A DNA stretch of 64,000 bases from Erythrophleum ivorense (lineage: Eukaryota > Streptophyta > Magnoliopsida > Fabales > Fabaceae), in contig JAIUCV010000005.1 in assembly GCA_026724425.1 (NCBI GenBank), forward strand, positions 35,313,784 through 35,377,783. Reading direction: 5' to 3'. Both the position numbers and the translations under genes were made by a program. Of this stretch, positions 1 to 12,303 are shown in pieces. Each line of letters starts with the position of its first letter. Position 1 is the first letter of the stretch. Below the pieces are notes generated by a model that had not been told where the DNA came from, searched no databases, and was given only the letters and a program-made list of their open reading frames with translations.

Positions 1-892
1 TGTCGTCCAATTGACCCAGGGATCGTGCCCAATCATCACGGGTTATTTTTAAGGAAGATAAGGTAACACCTTCACGGTTAAGGAAGTCCCTGACCGGATG
101 GTGTATGGTGTCATGTCGTCGACCCAACTGATATTGTCTCCCATAAATATGATTAAGCATCCAAACGGTGAGGAGTTGTAGACAACACTTTAACTTTCCT
201 CCTTTTTCTTGTTAACAGAAACTTAGAGTCAAGAATGTTTCTGCTAAGACTGCTGGCACAGGATTTACACGATGATTTTCCACCATCCATAAAACACTCA
301 CTGCCGCCAAATCAATTATCCCTACCGCCGAGGGAAATAACACCAATCCGTATACAGCTAAGGCAAGCACCCTCTTAAAAGTCACCCAGTCTTCCTTTTC
401 GACTAGGGTCCTTAAGCGCTCCTCCACGTACTTCCTTGAAAGGCCTTCATTCTATCCCCTCTGCTGCAAATGGATTCTACTAGGATCCTCCCCTAAAACC
501 TGAGCCACTATACGTTTTGATGGTAGATGTCCCGAATAGTAATAAATTGAGGCATCTTTTCTAAAAGGTATATTTACAAAGCTCCCATATTCCTCCAAAC
601 TGGTTGTAATCTGGAATGTAGAGAATATGAAACATCTCAATGAACTATCCCAATGTTGGGCCAAGGCTGAAAGTGCCTCCGGCTGTACCGGTATCCGTAG
701 CAAGTCTAGAATATCCCCATAATCCCTTCGAAACTCTCGAGTATGCCTTCCACTTAATTTTTCTCCCAATGTAATCAGGCTCTCGAATGATTCTGCTTCT
801 GCCTTGATTTTAAGCTTCATTCCAGTCGCAAGTAGGCCAGTTTGTCTTGAACTCAGATATCGCTTGTTGCCCAAGGGTTCCGTTGCCTCCAT
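1..892 (-). pseudogene. DUF7745-like ORF of an Ogre/Tat-type retrotransposon, broken by two in-frame stops, cut by window edge
   Basis: The reading frame starts at an ATG at 892-890 and runs leftwards to the window edge. It is interrupted by TAG at 454-452 and TAA at 214-212, and no frame change is needed across either stop. Segments such as SSLRCFIFSTFQITTSLEEY, FKRVLALAVYGLVLFPSAVG and VWMLNHIYGRQYQLGRR resemble the plant DUF7745 / plant-mobile-domain-like family, which is often found in retrotransposons. The third block, after the second stop, lies at about 180-1. The ORF follows an LTR and primer-binding site on the same strand, which is where Ogre/Tat elements carry an extra ORF ahead of gag. 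The function of that ORF is not known. The two stops argue that this copy is dead. Family assignment is from recalled motifs, not a search. Confidence 0.7.
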
Positions 893-2372
893 TATGCCAA
901 TTAATGCGTATAACCGTTTGCTGTTTCAAAACACCAAAACTGATTAGTCAGTGTATCATCGCTACTAGCTTAACCATTTCGCCAAATTCTCAAGAAATTT
1001 ATTATTCCACAGAGAATGAGGACGAGAGGATCAATTTAAGAAGGAATAATTCCCTACATAATTGACACCGATATTGTTCGGCAAGCTAGTCTAACGATCC
1101 ACTAACATTCACACTATGATGTTGGGCACAATGTCTCGGCACAAGAAATTATTATAAGGAAAACTGTGTTACTCTTTCTTGAAGAGTCTATTACTCTATG
1201 GAAGAGAAGAGTCGGCCATTAAATCGAGAGAAATATGCCTTTCTGCACGATTAATGCCCTAAACATATCCAAATCTCTAGCCGAGGCATCACACATATTC
1301 ATCAATGTAAATTTTTAGATTTTATAATCCTCAAAAATTTCTTTGATAAAGATAAGTTACGCATAGTTCATTATTCCTATTTTTTTACTTTACCCCATTT
1401 TTGAATGAATGTATGAAGCAGATAAATGTCTGCCGAAAAGTTCCCCTTTTGAAGGGTTGCAAGTAATATGATTATGGCCTCTCTAGGGTTGGAAATCCAT
1501 TAGGCAGGGGTTGGCTTAATTAATACAAACCTTCATCTTAGTTAATGCATTCTTGGTTGTGCCATAATGGTCTATCATTTATTCTAGTAAACAGTGACCG
1601 TGCGTCACTTTCCTTCTAGATATCGTCAGATGTATTGATGTGATGAGAAAATGATAAGAAAAACGCTCTCCTTTGTCCTAATGTGGGTAGACCCTAAGTT
1701 GTGATAATTGGAATCTGACTCTCAACTATGGGGGAGGCAGCTATGGCGTGACTATCAGTGTAAATTTACTAGGTAGATCTATGATTCCTAAGCATTGGTT
1801 CCTAAATTGCCCCCACCATAAGGTGAGGATCTCATTATATAGATTTGACCATGAGAGGAAAGAGATCCTATGTAGGTCCAACCCATATAACAAGGTACAA
1901 TTTAGGTGAGGTCTTCATGATAGCCTCAGGAAGCACAAGGCTTTACAGGGAAATCAGTATAAACCTCTACTAACCTAAGGAGCACTCAGACCCGGGTATA
2001 GGGCCCACAATGTGTGTGAGGTGACTGTGTCTCGGTAAGGTATGTGAGGAGAGCATTTACCTTTTCATCCTATGGAATACCCAACCCTCATCTGCTTAGG
2101 CAGATTGACAGAAGAGAAGGCAGAGGAGCATATATACAGATATAAGTGAAATAAGCACAGATATGGTCATCTACCCTAAGGTTTTATTCCACATGTTGGC
2201 TATCCTAACATATATATATACACTCAAATAGAACAAATAAAGCAAACATATGGAAGGCAAGTCATCTACCCTAAACATGTGAAGTAAACAATAAACAAAA
2301 GGAGAACCGAAACAAAAAAGAAAGCCATAGTGTATTGCACAACTAACTTAAATCGGGCTTGACTCTCGAAAT
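893..2372 (-). other. Untranslated leader of the Ogre/Tat-like element
   Basis: This stretch lies between the primer-binding site and the broken ORF. No frame with recognisable protein similarity was seen on either strand; the plus-strand frame at 847-1065 has no recognisable motif. The sequence is less AT-rich than the spacers further right. Long leaders are usual in Ogre/Tat elements. Assignment rests only on position. Confidence 0.45.
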
Positions 2373-2392
2373 GGTCCCCAGTGGAGTCGCCA
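2373..2392 (-). other. Candidate retrotransposon primer-binding site (tRNA-Arg type)
   Basis: Read on the minus strand this is TGGCGACTCCACTGGGGACC, three bases after the LTR end TGTGACA. It matches my memory of the primer-binding site reported for plant Ogre/Tat elements, complementary to a tRNA-Arg 3' end. It fixes the element orientation as minus and the 5' LTR as the block to its right. Confidence 0.6.
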
Positions 2393-2395
2393 TAC

Positions 2396-5300
2396 TGTCA
2401 CACCCCAAAAATGCGACCGTGCAACGCCAAATCGAAAACATATTTAAGATTGAGGTAGAAAATAGTAGAGTCGCCACCAAATTTTTATTTTTTTGAAAAA
2501 GCAAAATTTTGGAAAAAACCTTTTAATTTAGAATATAAAAAAAAAGTGGTCTGCGAGCCAGAAAATGGATTCGGGAGTCGGTTGTGAGTGGGGAAGGTGT
2601 TAGGCACCCTGCAACACCCGTTACTAAGAACGGTTACCCTAAGTTAGTTGTGCAAAATTACCATGGCCTCTATCCTATTTTAATTCCCCTTAACAAATCA
2701 AATGCGAAATAAAAAAGAGAAATAACATAAATGAAACTAAAAAGAAAAATGAAATTAAAGAAACAAAATTATAAAACAAAATAAAATAAAAGAAGTTAAG
2801 AAAATGAAGATTGAATAGAAAATTTTATTTACAATGGTGGACTTGACCTAGGATAAGAGCCTAGGGCCTACGTACCCTTCAGAAGGATCAAAATCCACGT
2901 AGTTTGGTCGGGGGTTGTATTTGATTGATATTTTGTTTTTGTTTTTGTTTTTGTTTTTTTTGTTTGGCTTTTTTTTTATTTTTTCTTTTTAATTGTTAAT
3001 TTTCAATTTTTGATTAATTTTGTTTTATTTTTCTCTTTTTAGCTTTTAACTTTTGGTCTTTATTCTTTGTTATATATATATATATATTTTTTTTGAAAAA
3101 GACAAAAAAAAATAAAAATTACTTTTTCTTTTAACAAATAAAGCAACTTTGAAATTGGTTGATATGCTTTGATTTGTTAGAGTTAAATTTAATTTGAACT
3201 TTATTGCATTCTCTCCCCTTTTCCTTTATCATTTTTCCTTGTGTTTTTTTTTGTTTTGTTTTTTTCTTTTTTTTGTTTTGGTTTTTGTGTTTCGATATAT
3301 TGCTCTTGATTTTTAGAGAGGAACCTTCAAAAGAGGACAAATCTTCAAAATTCAAGTTGATTTTTTTTTATGGGCCCCTTTTTTTAAAAGAAAGGAAATA
3401 GGAAGCTTTTTCAAACGTCTAATTCCCTTTTTTGTTTTTTTGGTTTTTAACCTTTGAGATGTATTTTCCCTTTTTTGTTCTGCTTTTTCTTTTTCTCTCT
3501 TTTTTTTTTTTTTTAGAATTTTTGACATTTGAAATAAGATTTTGGATTTGAAGGAAAGAAAAATTTTGATATTTTTGGCTTGTTTTTTTTTATTTATTGT
3601 TTCTTTCTACTAAAACATCTCTCTCTTTTTATTTTAAAAGTGAATCCTTTTTGTTTTTGAATACCATTTTGTTTTGAAATCGGAATCTCCCTTTAAGATA
3701 TTTTTTTTTTATAAACTCTCGACTTTGTTATATCCTTTTATTTGAAATCGAACCCACTTTGTTGTAGGCCATTGAAATTCGAAGTTTATTAAAACGCGAT
3801 TATGAAGCTCAACAAAGATTAAGGAGACTTATTGTCACACATATCCTTGAATCTACGTCTGAGGGGACAAGAAATCCCACACGACAATTATTAAAGATGA
3901 AGTGAAAATAATAGTAAAATAAAAGGGTTCGAAGTCAAATATTTGTCCAAAATTCACAAACCAAAAATCAACTTGAACTCCATACCAAATCTGCATCTTC
4001 ATTTTAGCTTCAACCAATCACATTTTTATCGACCATAACACGTCGAGAATACGAACAGCGATAGCATTCAACTTTCTTGTATTGATTAGTGAATCAAATT
4101 GTCTCAAGATTATCAAATTACAGACTCATGTTCAAATCATTTTTTTTTATTTTGATCTTTTGCAATTTTTGAAACTAAGACTAAGGTCAAATCACGCAAT
4201 AAAACCCATTAGGAGTTCATTAAGATTTCACATGCATAAAGTAAAATGTTTAAGATTTATTAAGACTTGGTCAGGATAAAATACCACAAAAGCAAGGCAA
4301 AGTTCAACCCAAAAATCATGAATAGAAATTCGGTCACATGATCTAATATATATATATATATATATATAATGTGTGGAAAATTGATCACATGCAGCGTTTT
4401 ATTGTTCAACATAGCATCATGAGTCGCACAGCCCTTGAACGCATAACCCTCATACGAAATATACAATCAGACTAACCCAAAAATTATACAGCAACAAGAC
4501 AACAACCCCCCCCCCCCGGTGCAAGGATTCATTTACCGAGGATTCCACAACGGTAACACACAGTAGTAATTCGCATAGAACTCTATGTGCCAAAAACGAA
4601 GGCCTAATGAACCAAACTGATCCTAACTGATGGAGCCTTCTAATGGCACCACATTCCGAACGATACAGGAATCATGTTGCTACACTATCCATCGGCCTTT
4701 AGTCAAAGAAATCACACTGAAGCTTTTGTAGAAAACAATGACTTGAAACACATGTCCATAACAACAGAAGGAGTGATCAAAGCTACATTAACATGGTCTT
4801 CATGGATTGTACAACTCAGATTATCAACTAGCATCCTTCAACTAACAAAAATATAATGATCAAGTACCTATGGCTATATCGGACTCCTCTCAGGCATTCT
4901 ATCAAGCACCTACTGTGCATACCGGAAGACACGTACAAAGCATACTCTTTCAAACTTTACCCACACCCATTTCATACAAGGAAATTACTCAATCCTGCCT
5001 CCCTATTCTACATCAGCAACAATCGCAAATAGCTTCATTGACAAAACAGGAAAGCGAGTGAATTTGTATCTTACCTGTAGGAGTCCTGGAAGAGGAATGG
5101 CTATCTCCAAGTTTCTTTCTTCTCTCCCGAACACTTCTCCTGCTCCCAGTGTCGATTTTGGGTCCCCTCGCGTTCTCTGCCTTCCTTCCCGAATCTGAAA
5201 TCTCCCTCCTCCTTTCTCTTCCTCTCTTCTCTTTTTCACTGTCTCGATCCCTCATCCCTCCGTCTCTCTTCTGTGCCTTCGAGTCCCAGTTTCCCCTCTC

Positions 5301-6076
5301 TCTCGTGTTCTCTTTTCTGCTCTCAACCCTCCACTCGTTCTCTCTTATTCTCTTCAGTGACTCGAGCTAACCCCCTTTTTTATTTTCCCCTGTTCTTTGT
5401 CTCTCCCTTCTTCAGAAAAAAAAAATCCCCTTTTTGTTTTCCCCAGAACCCCCTCTCTTATCCCCCGAATTTCCACCTCCTTTTTCTTTTTTTTTCTCTC
5501 TGCCTCGATTTTTCCTTCTTGATTTTCGCCCTCGTCTCCTCCCTCTCGTCCCTGCTCCTCGTTTCTAATGGTGAGAGGGACCTGAATGGGGGTCAACTCA
5601 TCGAGCCAGTCACTGCCCTCTGTCGGCCTACCACTTTCCATTCTGCTGTATGGTCTGTGCCTTCGAGCTACTTCTCATCGAAGGCAGGTTCCGAATGGGT
5701 GATACTTGCGTTTTGCTCCTTGCAGTGACTGAATCAGAGAAGGCTGTGGGCTTTTGTTTTTAGGGGAATAGGGCTTACCGGAGATTGGGCTTTAGTTTGG
5801 GCCACTCCCTTTTGCTCTCTTTTTTTTGTTTCTTTGCTTCTGCTTCTTTTTTTTTATAATTTTGAGCTATTTCTTTTTAATAATAATAAATTTTTTTGCT
5901 AATACTTTTTTGTAATGGCTTTTCTCTATTTATTATTTTTTTTATTTTCCAATTTTTCTTTGTTAATTAAATTTTATTAGTCTATGCAGGGTTTTTATTT
6001 TCCATTTTTGTTTGCTAATTACATTTTATTATTATTATTATTTTTTGAGTTGTTTGGACAAAATACGATGTTCACA
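2396..6076 (-). mobile_element. 5' LTR of the Ogre/Tat-like Ty3/gypsy element (right boundary provisional)
   Basis: The left boundary is well placed: minus-strand ...GGGGTGTGACA, then three bases, then the primer-binding site. The right boundary is inferred. At 6076 the minus strand would begin TGTGAACATC, and immediately to the right sequence begins that resembles the middle of the other LTR family of this window. That gives an LTR of about 3.7 kb. The block holds a T-rich tract (2930-3600), a TA run (4347-4368), a C-homopolymer (4507-4517) and a strongly TC-rich stretch (5090-5560). It also carries the segment at 2465-2640 (gagtcgccaccaa, then ggtgttaggcaccc) that I know as a common plant retrotransposon motif. 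No coding sequence was recognised. Confidence 0.55.
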
Positions 6077-7553
6077 ATGATTGAAAGGGTTAAGAACTAT
6101 TAGGATTCCTAGAACCTTACTCTTCCCTCCCCATTACCTAAACATGTCTAAGTGAACCAAGAGATGGAAGCCACCACACGTAAAGAGGAGAAATTGACAA
6201 AGAATTGTGTTATCTAGTTATTTTGTAACCATATTGTTCGCAAGTGATGTAACCTTATAATATATATGATATATAGCCACTTAAACATATGTAAATACAT
6301 GGATATATGATGTATGTATGAGAATTGGAAGCATATGAATGATATTGTATATTTTTTACATTGAATGGCAAAGATGAACATGTAAGACCATGGTGTATGT
6401 GAATAAGTGGGGTAGTGGTTTTGTAATGTATGGATACTTGGACTCCTTAGACAAGTTTAATGGACTGTTCTGAGGCTTTCCTATATGCCCAAGTGGTCTT
6501 GGTTCAAGGAGAAAACCATTTGGCACTTAAATGAACTATTTCAAGATATAAAATGACCTATTTTGTGAGCTGAACCCTAACCTGACCAAATGAGTGGTTT
6601 AGAGGCTGAAATCTTGCACACATATAAATCTCATAAGAGCTTCTTTTTTTTGTTCAAGAACTGCACTATTTAGAGGTCTATAGAATTTCTTATGATTTTT
6701 CAAAGTTTAGCTCAAAAGTTGGTTTTGGTCTGGGCATTGTTCACTTGAGCAGATTCCATTTTCGTGTCATCTAAGGGTCAAACAAAGTCTAATGGTTCTA
6801 AAATTTTACATGGAGAAACTAGACATTCGATTTATAGGAATTAGAAGCACCTCATTTGGAGATCTATAGGGAGAAAAATAAATTTTTGAAGTTTTGCATT
6901 AGAACCAGTGATGCTAGCCGACCTTGGTTACTGTTTCATCATAATTCAATTCCTAAATGAGCTTAACGTGATCTGGACCTATTTTTCCCATAAAGTTAAC
7001 ATCTATAGCTTTTTCCAAAATGGTATGGTTTGCTAGGTTTAGATTTTTTTTAGAATTAGTTATGAATTTTTGAAATTCATATTAATAACCTGTGATAGCA
7101 AACCTAGGCATTCAGACCTTTCATGCTTTTCTATTGTCAATCATGGTCTAGCTAAGTTTTCATGGCTTGGAATGATTTTTAACTATAATAGACATACAGA
7201 GCTTTTCAAAAAGCTATCATTTGCTTGATTTTGATTTTTTTAGAATTAATTGTGATTTTCCAAAGTTGGTGTCAGAAACTTGAATTCTAGACCCAAGGCA
7301 AAAACTTCATTTTTTTTATGTGTGGCTCTTAAACCGAAATGTATGAAATGCTTTGCAATGGCTATGACTCATTTAGATGGAATATAAGTAGGAAATGATA
7401 TTAGAGAGTCCACGAGGTCTACAGAGCAAAATTCGAACTTGTAAAGTGCTACACAACGCTAAATTATAACATTATTTGATTGCTTTTCCTATGAATATCA
7501 TATGTATGAAGCTTGTTTATGGATAAGATAGCTTAAGGGCTTAAGGTCTTACA
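6077..7553 (+). mobile_element. 3' part of a TGTAAT-type (Tekay/Del-like) LTR, plus strand
   Basis: The text around 6090-6170 resembles 14570-14650 and 18430-18530, which lie inside complete LTRs of the family seen elsewhere in the window. The right end GGTCTTACA at 7553 matches the family end (GGTATTACA, GGTGTTACA). The 5' portion is absent, apparently because the Ogre/Tat-like element inserted here and the rest lies beyond the left window edge. No tRNA-Met type primer-binding site follows 7553, so this looks like a solo or truncated LTR. Confidence 0.5.
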
Positions 7554-8280
7554 CTAAACGCTTAAAAAAGGGAATGAAAATGACAAACAATATTGCACCA
7601 GTTGAGGGTGAAGATAAGGGAGACTGTGATGGAAGAAAATAGTTTACCATTGTCCCCAACCCTCCCCCCCCCCCCCCCCCGAATTACTGTGAATGGTACT
7701 GTACCTTTGCAAGAAATTGAAGGCTTGTTTAATATGACGCTGGAAATGAAAAATGAAAAGGAATCATTTGTTTTCTGTGTTTGGTGGTAAGAAAATTCGA
7801 CAAAAATGGAATCAATCGAGTTTGAAAAATTCCTTAATAGCCCTATGTATCATAGAATCTATCAAAGAAAGACATTGAAACAAACATTTTATTAACTGAA
7901 TGTAAAATTTAACAAATAAAAAAATATTTTTTTAATTTTTTAAAAAATTTTAGTATATATTTCAAAATCAAATAATTTTTAAATATTACTTGTAACCTTT
8001 TTAACAAAGGGATCCTAAGATTAAAGAAGAAAATTATTGGTTTATTAATTTTTTCAATTAATTACAAAGTTAAAAGCTAAAAGGATTGTTATTGTCTTAT
8101 TTTTTAACTAATTGCAAGACCAAAAAAGTAATAATTTTTAATATTAAAAATGATAAATTATATAAATAATAATTAAAAAAAACTAACATTTAGTCATAAT
8201 TGTCCAATAGAAATTTAGTCAGATCAAATTCCAACTGAATGTCAGTCAGTGAAATAAATCATTGACTATGCATTGCCACA
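7554..8280. other. Spacer with a long C-homopolymer, no gene seen
   Basis: The stretch has no recognisable coding sequence. It contains an uninterrupted run of C at about 7663-7680, inside an open frame at 7593-7790 whose translation matches nothing I know. The remainder is AT-rich. Confidence 0.5.
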
Positions 8281-8283
8281 ATG

Positions 8284-8320
<37 letters not shown>

Positions 8321-9370
8321 TATATATTATATTACTTTTAAAAAGATTAATAAAAAATAAAAATATTAAAAATTTTATTATAAAAATAATTAATAATAAT
8401 TATGTTTTACAAAATGATAAAATATTATTTAATATTAACATTAATAAATTATATATTACAAAAATTACCAATAGAGAATCAGTTAGTAGTTGTTTGACCA
8501 ATTAATAGACAAACTAAACTGTAAATCCTAAACTTTAATACCAACTGTTTGACTAGTGTGGCACTATATTAGGATTCCTCCTCCCAACACACACAAACAT
8601 ACATATATGTTTTATTTTTTAATATATATTATTTATATATTAATATATATAATATTATAATATATATTTATATATTTTATATTTTATTATATATTCCCTC
8701 CGATCTCATATATAAGAAACTTTTCTGGTGGTTGATTTGGTCTAAAATATAATAAATAAACCACTAATATCTTATATATTAATTATAATATTATAATTAT
8801 ACCCTCTATTAAACGAGTATTTCAAATTATAAATAATAATTGTCATTAATTTTAAAGAGAAAACACATACATTAAATAGGAACACTCTTAAAAAAAATTA
8901 TTTGAGACAATTAAAAAGATCAATTTTTTTTACCAATTTTCTTAATTCTTGCGAGTTAGTTATTTATTTTTATATATCAAACTAGGAGAAGTAATATTAT
9001 ATTATATTATATTATATTATATATTACTTTAAAAAAGATTAAAAATAAAAATATTAAAAATTTATTATAAAATTAATTAATAATAATTATGTTATATATA
9101 TATATATAACTTTCAATTGATTCAATTAATAAGTTATATATATATATAACAACTAACTATGAATCAATTGAAAGTTGTCCAACCAATTGATAGGTCGAAT
9201 TAAACTCTAATATTGACTGCCAATCGGTTGACTAGTGTGTCACTACATTAACATTGCCCCACACCCCTACTCCCAAACACCCCCACACACACATATTACA
9301 TTTTTTGATATATATTATTTACATATTAAAAAATATATAATATTATAATATATATTTTATATATTTATAT
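8281..9370. repeat. Diverged direct duplication in AT-rich DNA, with TA microsatellites and a hairpin
   Basis: The segment at about 8310-8700 is repeated in diverged form at about 9000-9370. Shared landmarks are the attaataataattatg stretch, tgactagtgtggcacta / tgactagtgtgtcacta and a following acaca-rich run. TA runs sit at 8285-8314 and near 9095. A hairpin lies in the second copy: aactttcaattgattca at 9108-9124 is exactly complementary to 9160-9176, with a 35-base loop. No protein was seen. Confidence 0.6.
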
Positions 9371-10560
9371 ATATTATATTTAAATAATTTAATATATATC
9401 AAAATAATAAGTATAAAAATATAAAATAAATAATTAATTTTATTTATTAGTTCTAATACAATAAATAATATTAAAATAAAAGTTTAATAGATAAATTTTG
9501 AATAAATTATATTTTTAATAAAAAATAAATATTATATTTAAATACATTATGATTATTTTTTTGCTTTAAGAAAAGTTTATATATATTTGTATAGTAAAAA
9601 AAAATTATAATTTATCCCTCTTTCAGATATTACAGAATAATTTTAATTTTTTAAAATAGTTATCTTTCTTTTATCAAACTAAAGAGTTGCACTCAACTAA
9701 GCATAATATATATATATATTAACAAAAGGATTCCAAATATGATTTAGAGATTATTGAAGTTCAGTTGAGACAAAAAGAAGAGTTGAGAAGAGTAAAAACA
9801 GAAGTTCAATTGATGTTCTAAAGAGTTAAGAATAGTAGAAATAGAAATTGGGTTAAGGTAAAGAAGAATTAGTGAGAGTAGAGATAAGAATTGAGGAGAA
9901 ATAGAAAAACTTGAGTTATCTTTAATTTTATTTTGTATTTATTACTTATATAATAAAATAAATATTTAATATATATTTGACCAATAAATAATCACTATCT
10001 TTTTTAATTTGAATGAAATATATTTTGTTGTTTTTAATACAAAATAATTAACATTAAAATAAAAGTTTAAGGGATATATTTTTATGAATTATATTTTTAA
10101 TAAAAATAAATATTACCTTTAGATAATTTTTTTGCTTTAAAAAAAGCTTGTGTATATTTTTATAATAGAAGGAATTATTATATAATTTAAACATTTTTTA
10201 GTCATTAGAGAATAATTTTAATTTTTCAATGAAATTATCTTTTTTGATCAAACTAAAGAGGAGCGCTTAACTTAATAGAATATATGTATATATATGCTAT
10301 TATTAAAAAAGTGATTCCATATTAGATTTAGAAAACATTGAAATTTATTTAAGACCAAAGAAAAGTTAAGGAAAATAAATGTAGAAGTTCAATTGATGCA
10401 TGAAAGAGTTAAAAGAGATTAGAAATAGAAGTTAAGTTAAGGCAAAAAAGAGTTAAGAAGAGTAAAAATAGAAATTGAAAAAGAAAATAGAAAACTTGAA
10501 GAGAGACGGAAAAACTTGAGTTAGGTTGAAAAAAAAAATTGACTAGTATAAAATAATTTT
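9371..10560 (+). repeat. Two tandem AT-rich / GAGTTAAG modules
   Basis: Two modules of roughly 600 bp each (about 9370-9935 and 9940-10540) follow one another. Each has an AT-rich half, with tttttaataaaaataaatatt and a later gctttaa...gtatattttt block, and then a purine-rich half built from degenerate units of about 35 bp around gagttaagaagagtaaaa and gaagttcaattgatg. The same modules recur at 23890-24500 and 27730-29450, so they seem to flank the twin elements described below. No ORF of note. Confidence 0.6.
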
Positions 10561-11515
10561 GATAAGTAAGGTTGACAAAAGGTAGCAAAAAATGGTTGAA
10601 AAATTAAAATCCTATCAAAAAAATAAAGAGATATTACATAGTTTGATAATATGAATTGAGTTATTATAATATGAAGTGAATTTTTCTTATCATAGCCATA
10701 TGATTTTATTTATATGGAGTTATTATTATAAGCTTTATCAAGATTGTTCTTTTGTAATCTATCTACCTTATTTTTATTTATTCATTAGTTATTTGGCAAT
10801 ATAAGTCTAAGAAGTATAGGAGGTCAATAATCCAAAAGATTTATGAAATAGATTGAATATAATGTAATAAAGAAATTGGATAATGATAGTAAGGTAATAA
10901 CATGTGATGCTTTGTCTTTGCTTTCCTTTATTAAAATTGTTTATGCAAACTAAACTTCCTTCTATGCTTAACTCTATTTGTTGTTTATGTTGGCTAAACT
11001 TTTTGTTCACTTAACTTGATTATCATCAGTGTTTGCTTAACTTTGTCTGTTATGTATGTTTGTTCAACTTTTTTGTCCACTTAAACTTGAGTCACATATG
11101 TGGTAACTAAGTTAAATGTGTATCACAAGCATGAATATTATCCATGAATGAATTCTTTAAACTTCCTAGAGCACAAAAGCTTAGAATTCCAATGGACCAT
11201 TTAAATGATACATATTATCAAATTTGAATTATGGCGGTTACAATCTTGATGGACATGCAATTAAAGCCCTACAATATCGAAGCAACACTTTGCTATCCTT
11301 GACCAGTTTAGTTTTTCTAAAAACCACATACACTTTGTCTCTCTCTTGAAGTACTACAAAGAAATCAAAACCCTAAATGTGACATTCAATTATGTCACGT
11401 TGCATAGAAGATGATCTCACAAATGAAAGAAAGTCATCCCTGTAGCAGGTATTATATATATAGACGAAGAAGATAAAAAGTAAGAAAAAGCCCACAAGAA
11501 AAATCAACTCAAAAA
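10561..11515 (+). other. 5' flank of twin element, copy 1
   Basis: From about 10970 the sequence is rich in cttaactt/caactttt words and aligns by eye with 24520-24800 upstream of copy 2; both share a gttaa(g/a)tt...tgtgt block and gaattcttta / atttattcttta. This makes it part of the repeated unit, not unique spacer. No ORF was recognised. Confidence 0.5.
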
Positions 11516-12303
11516 TGGCAAAAGAACATTGCCAAGTTTCTAAGAAAGTCTTTAAAGTCCCAAAGCTTTAAAGAAAGAGAAGTTCCACGTTAAGTCAAAA
11601 CAAGCCCTTGAAGAAAGAGCAATGTGTGTTGACTAGTGTTGGAATCTCTGAAGCAACTAAGCCTATCTTAGTCAAAAAGGCAATTCCCATGAGAAAAGGG
11701 AAAGAAAAGGTGATCGGTTCTAATCTTTGCCTTATATTTGACCACAAGAAGATCTATTATAGCTTTTTTGGTCCAGTAAAGTGCTTGAGCGTTATTTGTC
11801 ATAATTTGCTCATCAACCAATAGCCCTTGGATAAAGCATAGATTTTAAGATGTTATCTAAACTCAATTGCAATGTTGAGAAGAAGTTTAAACATCTAAAA
11901 TGGTTTCTCTTATGTTTTTTAATGAACCATTTTATGAAGATCTTGTTTGTGTGTTCTATGTAAATCTCATGGTGGCTGAAGCTGGAAAAGCCATAAGTTC
12001 AATGATGAATAAAAAATTTATTGGAATAGGGACTACTACTTTAAAGAGAATGTTTGACGTGTCCTTCTCAAGGGACTTTTCAAAATGAAGTATAAGGATG
12101 CATTGGACTTTTCAATTGAAAGACCGAGTTTGCTAAAAAGGTTCAAAGGTTAATGCTCAAGACCTATCTTTTGAGAATAGAGTAGTTGGCCACATCATTG
12201 GCATGACCTTGTTCCTTAAGAATAGGAGTTTTGACGTTTTGCCTTGCAAAGATATTTTTTAGAATTATTGCTTCACAAAGGGGATCAAAGTTGATGTCTT
12301 TTA
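11516..12303 (+). pseudogene. Twin-element ORF, copy 1, N-terminal segment (plant transposon-like protein, decayed)
   Basis: Starts MAKEHCQVSKKVFKVP, aligning with copy 2 at 25026 (MAKD, stop, QETSKKAFMVP). A stop follows within 20 codons. Later in-frame islands are 11608-11823, and 11900-12088 with LVCVFYVNLMVAEAGKAISS and TTTLKRMFDVSFSRDF. A third island at about 12130-12297 contains VGHIIGMTLF. This order resembles the putative plant transposon protein domain I associate with Pfam PF20167 (pattern: FYANL, later AHII...L.P..GS). The segment ends abruptly at an LTR insertion at 12303 and resumes at 15607. Several stops and shifts mark it as dead. No function can be given. Confidence 0.6.

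Noticed and set aside
5149..5728. Open frames on both strands (up to 151 codons) in a TC-rich tract
   Set aside because: The translations are low-complexity Ser/Phe/Leu or Arg/Glu text produced by the pyrimidine-rich LTR sequence, with no domain.
8281..8505. 74-codon frame beginning in a TA microsatellite
   Set aside because: It is Ile/Tyr/Lys/Asn low-complexity text from AT-rich DNA.
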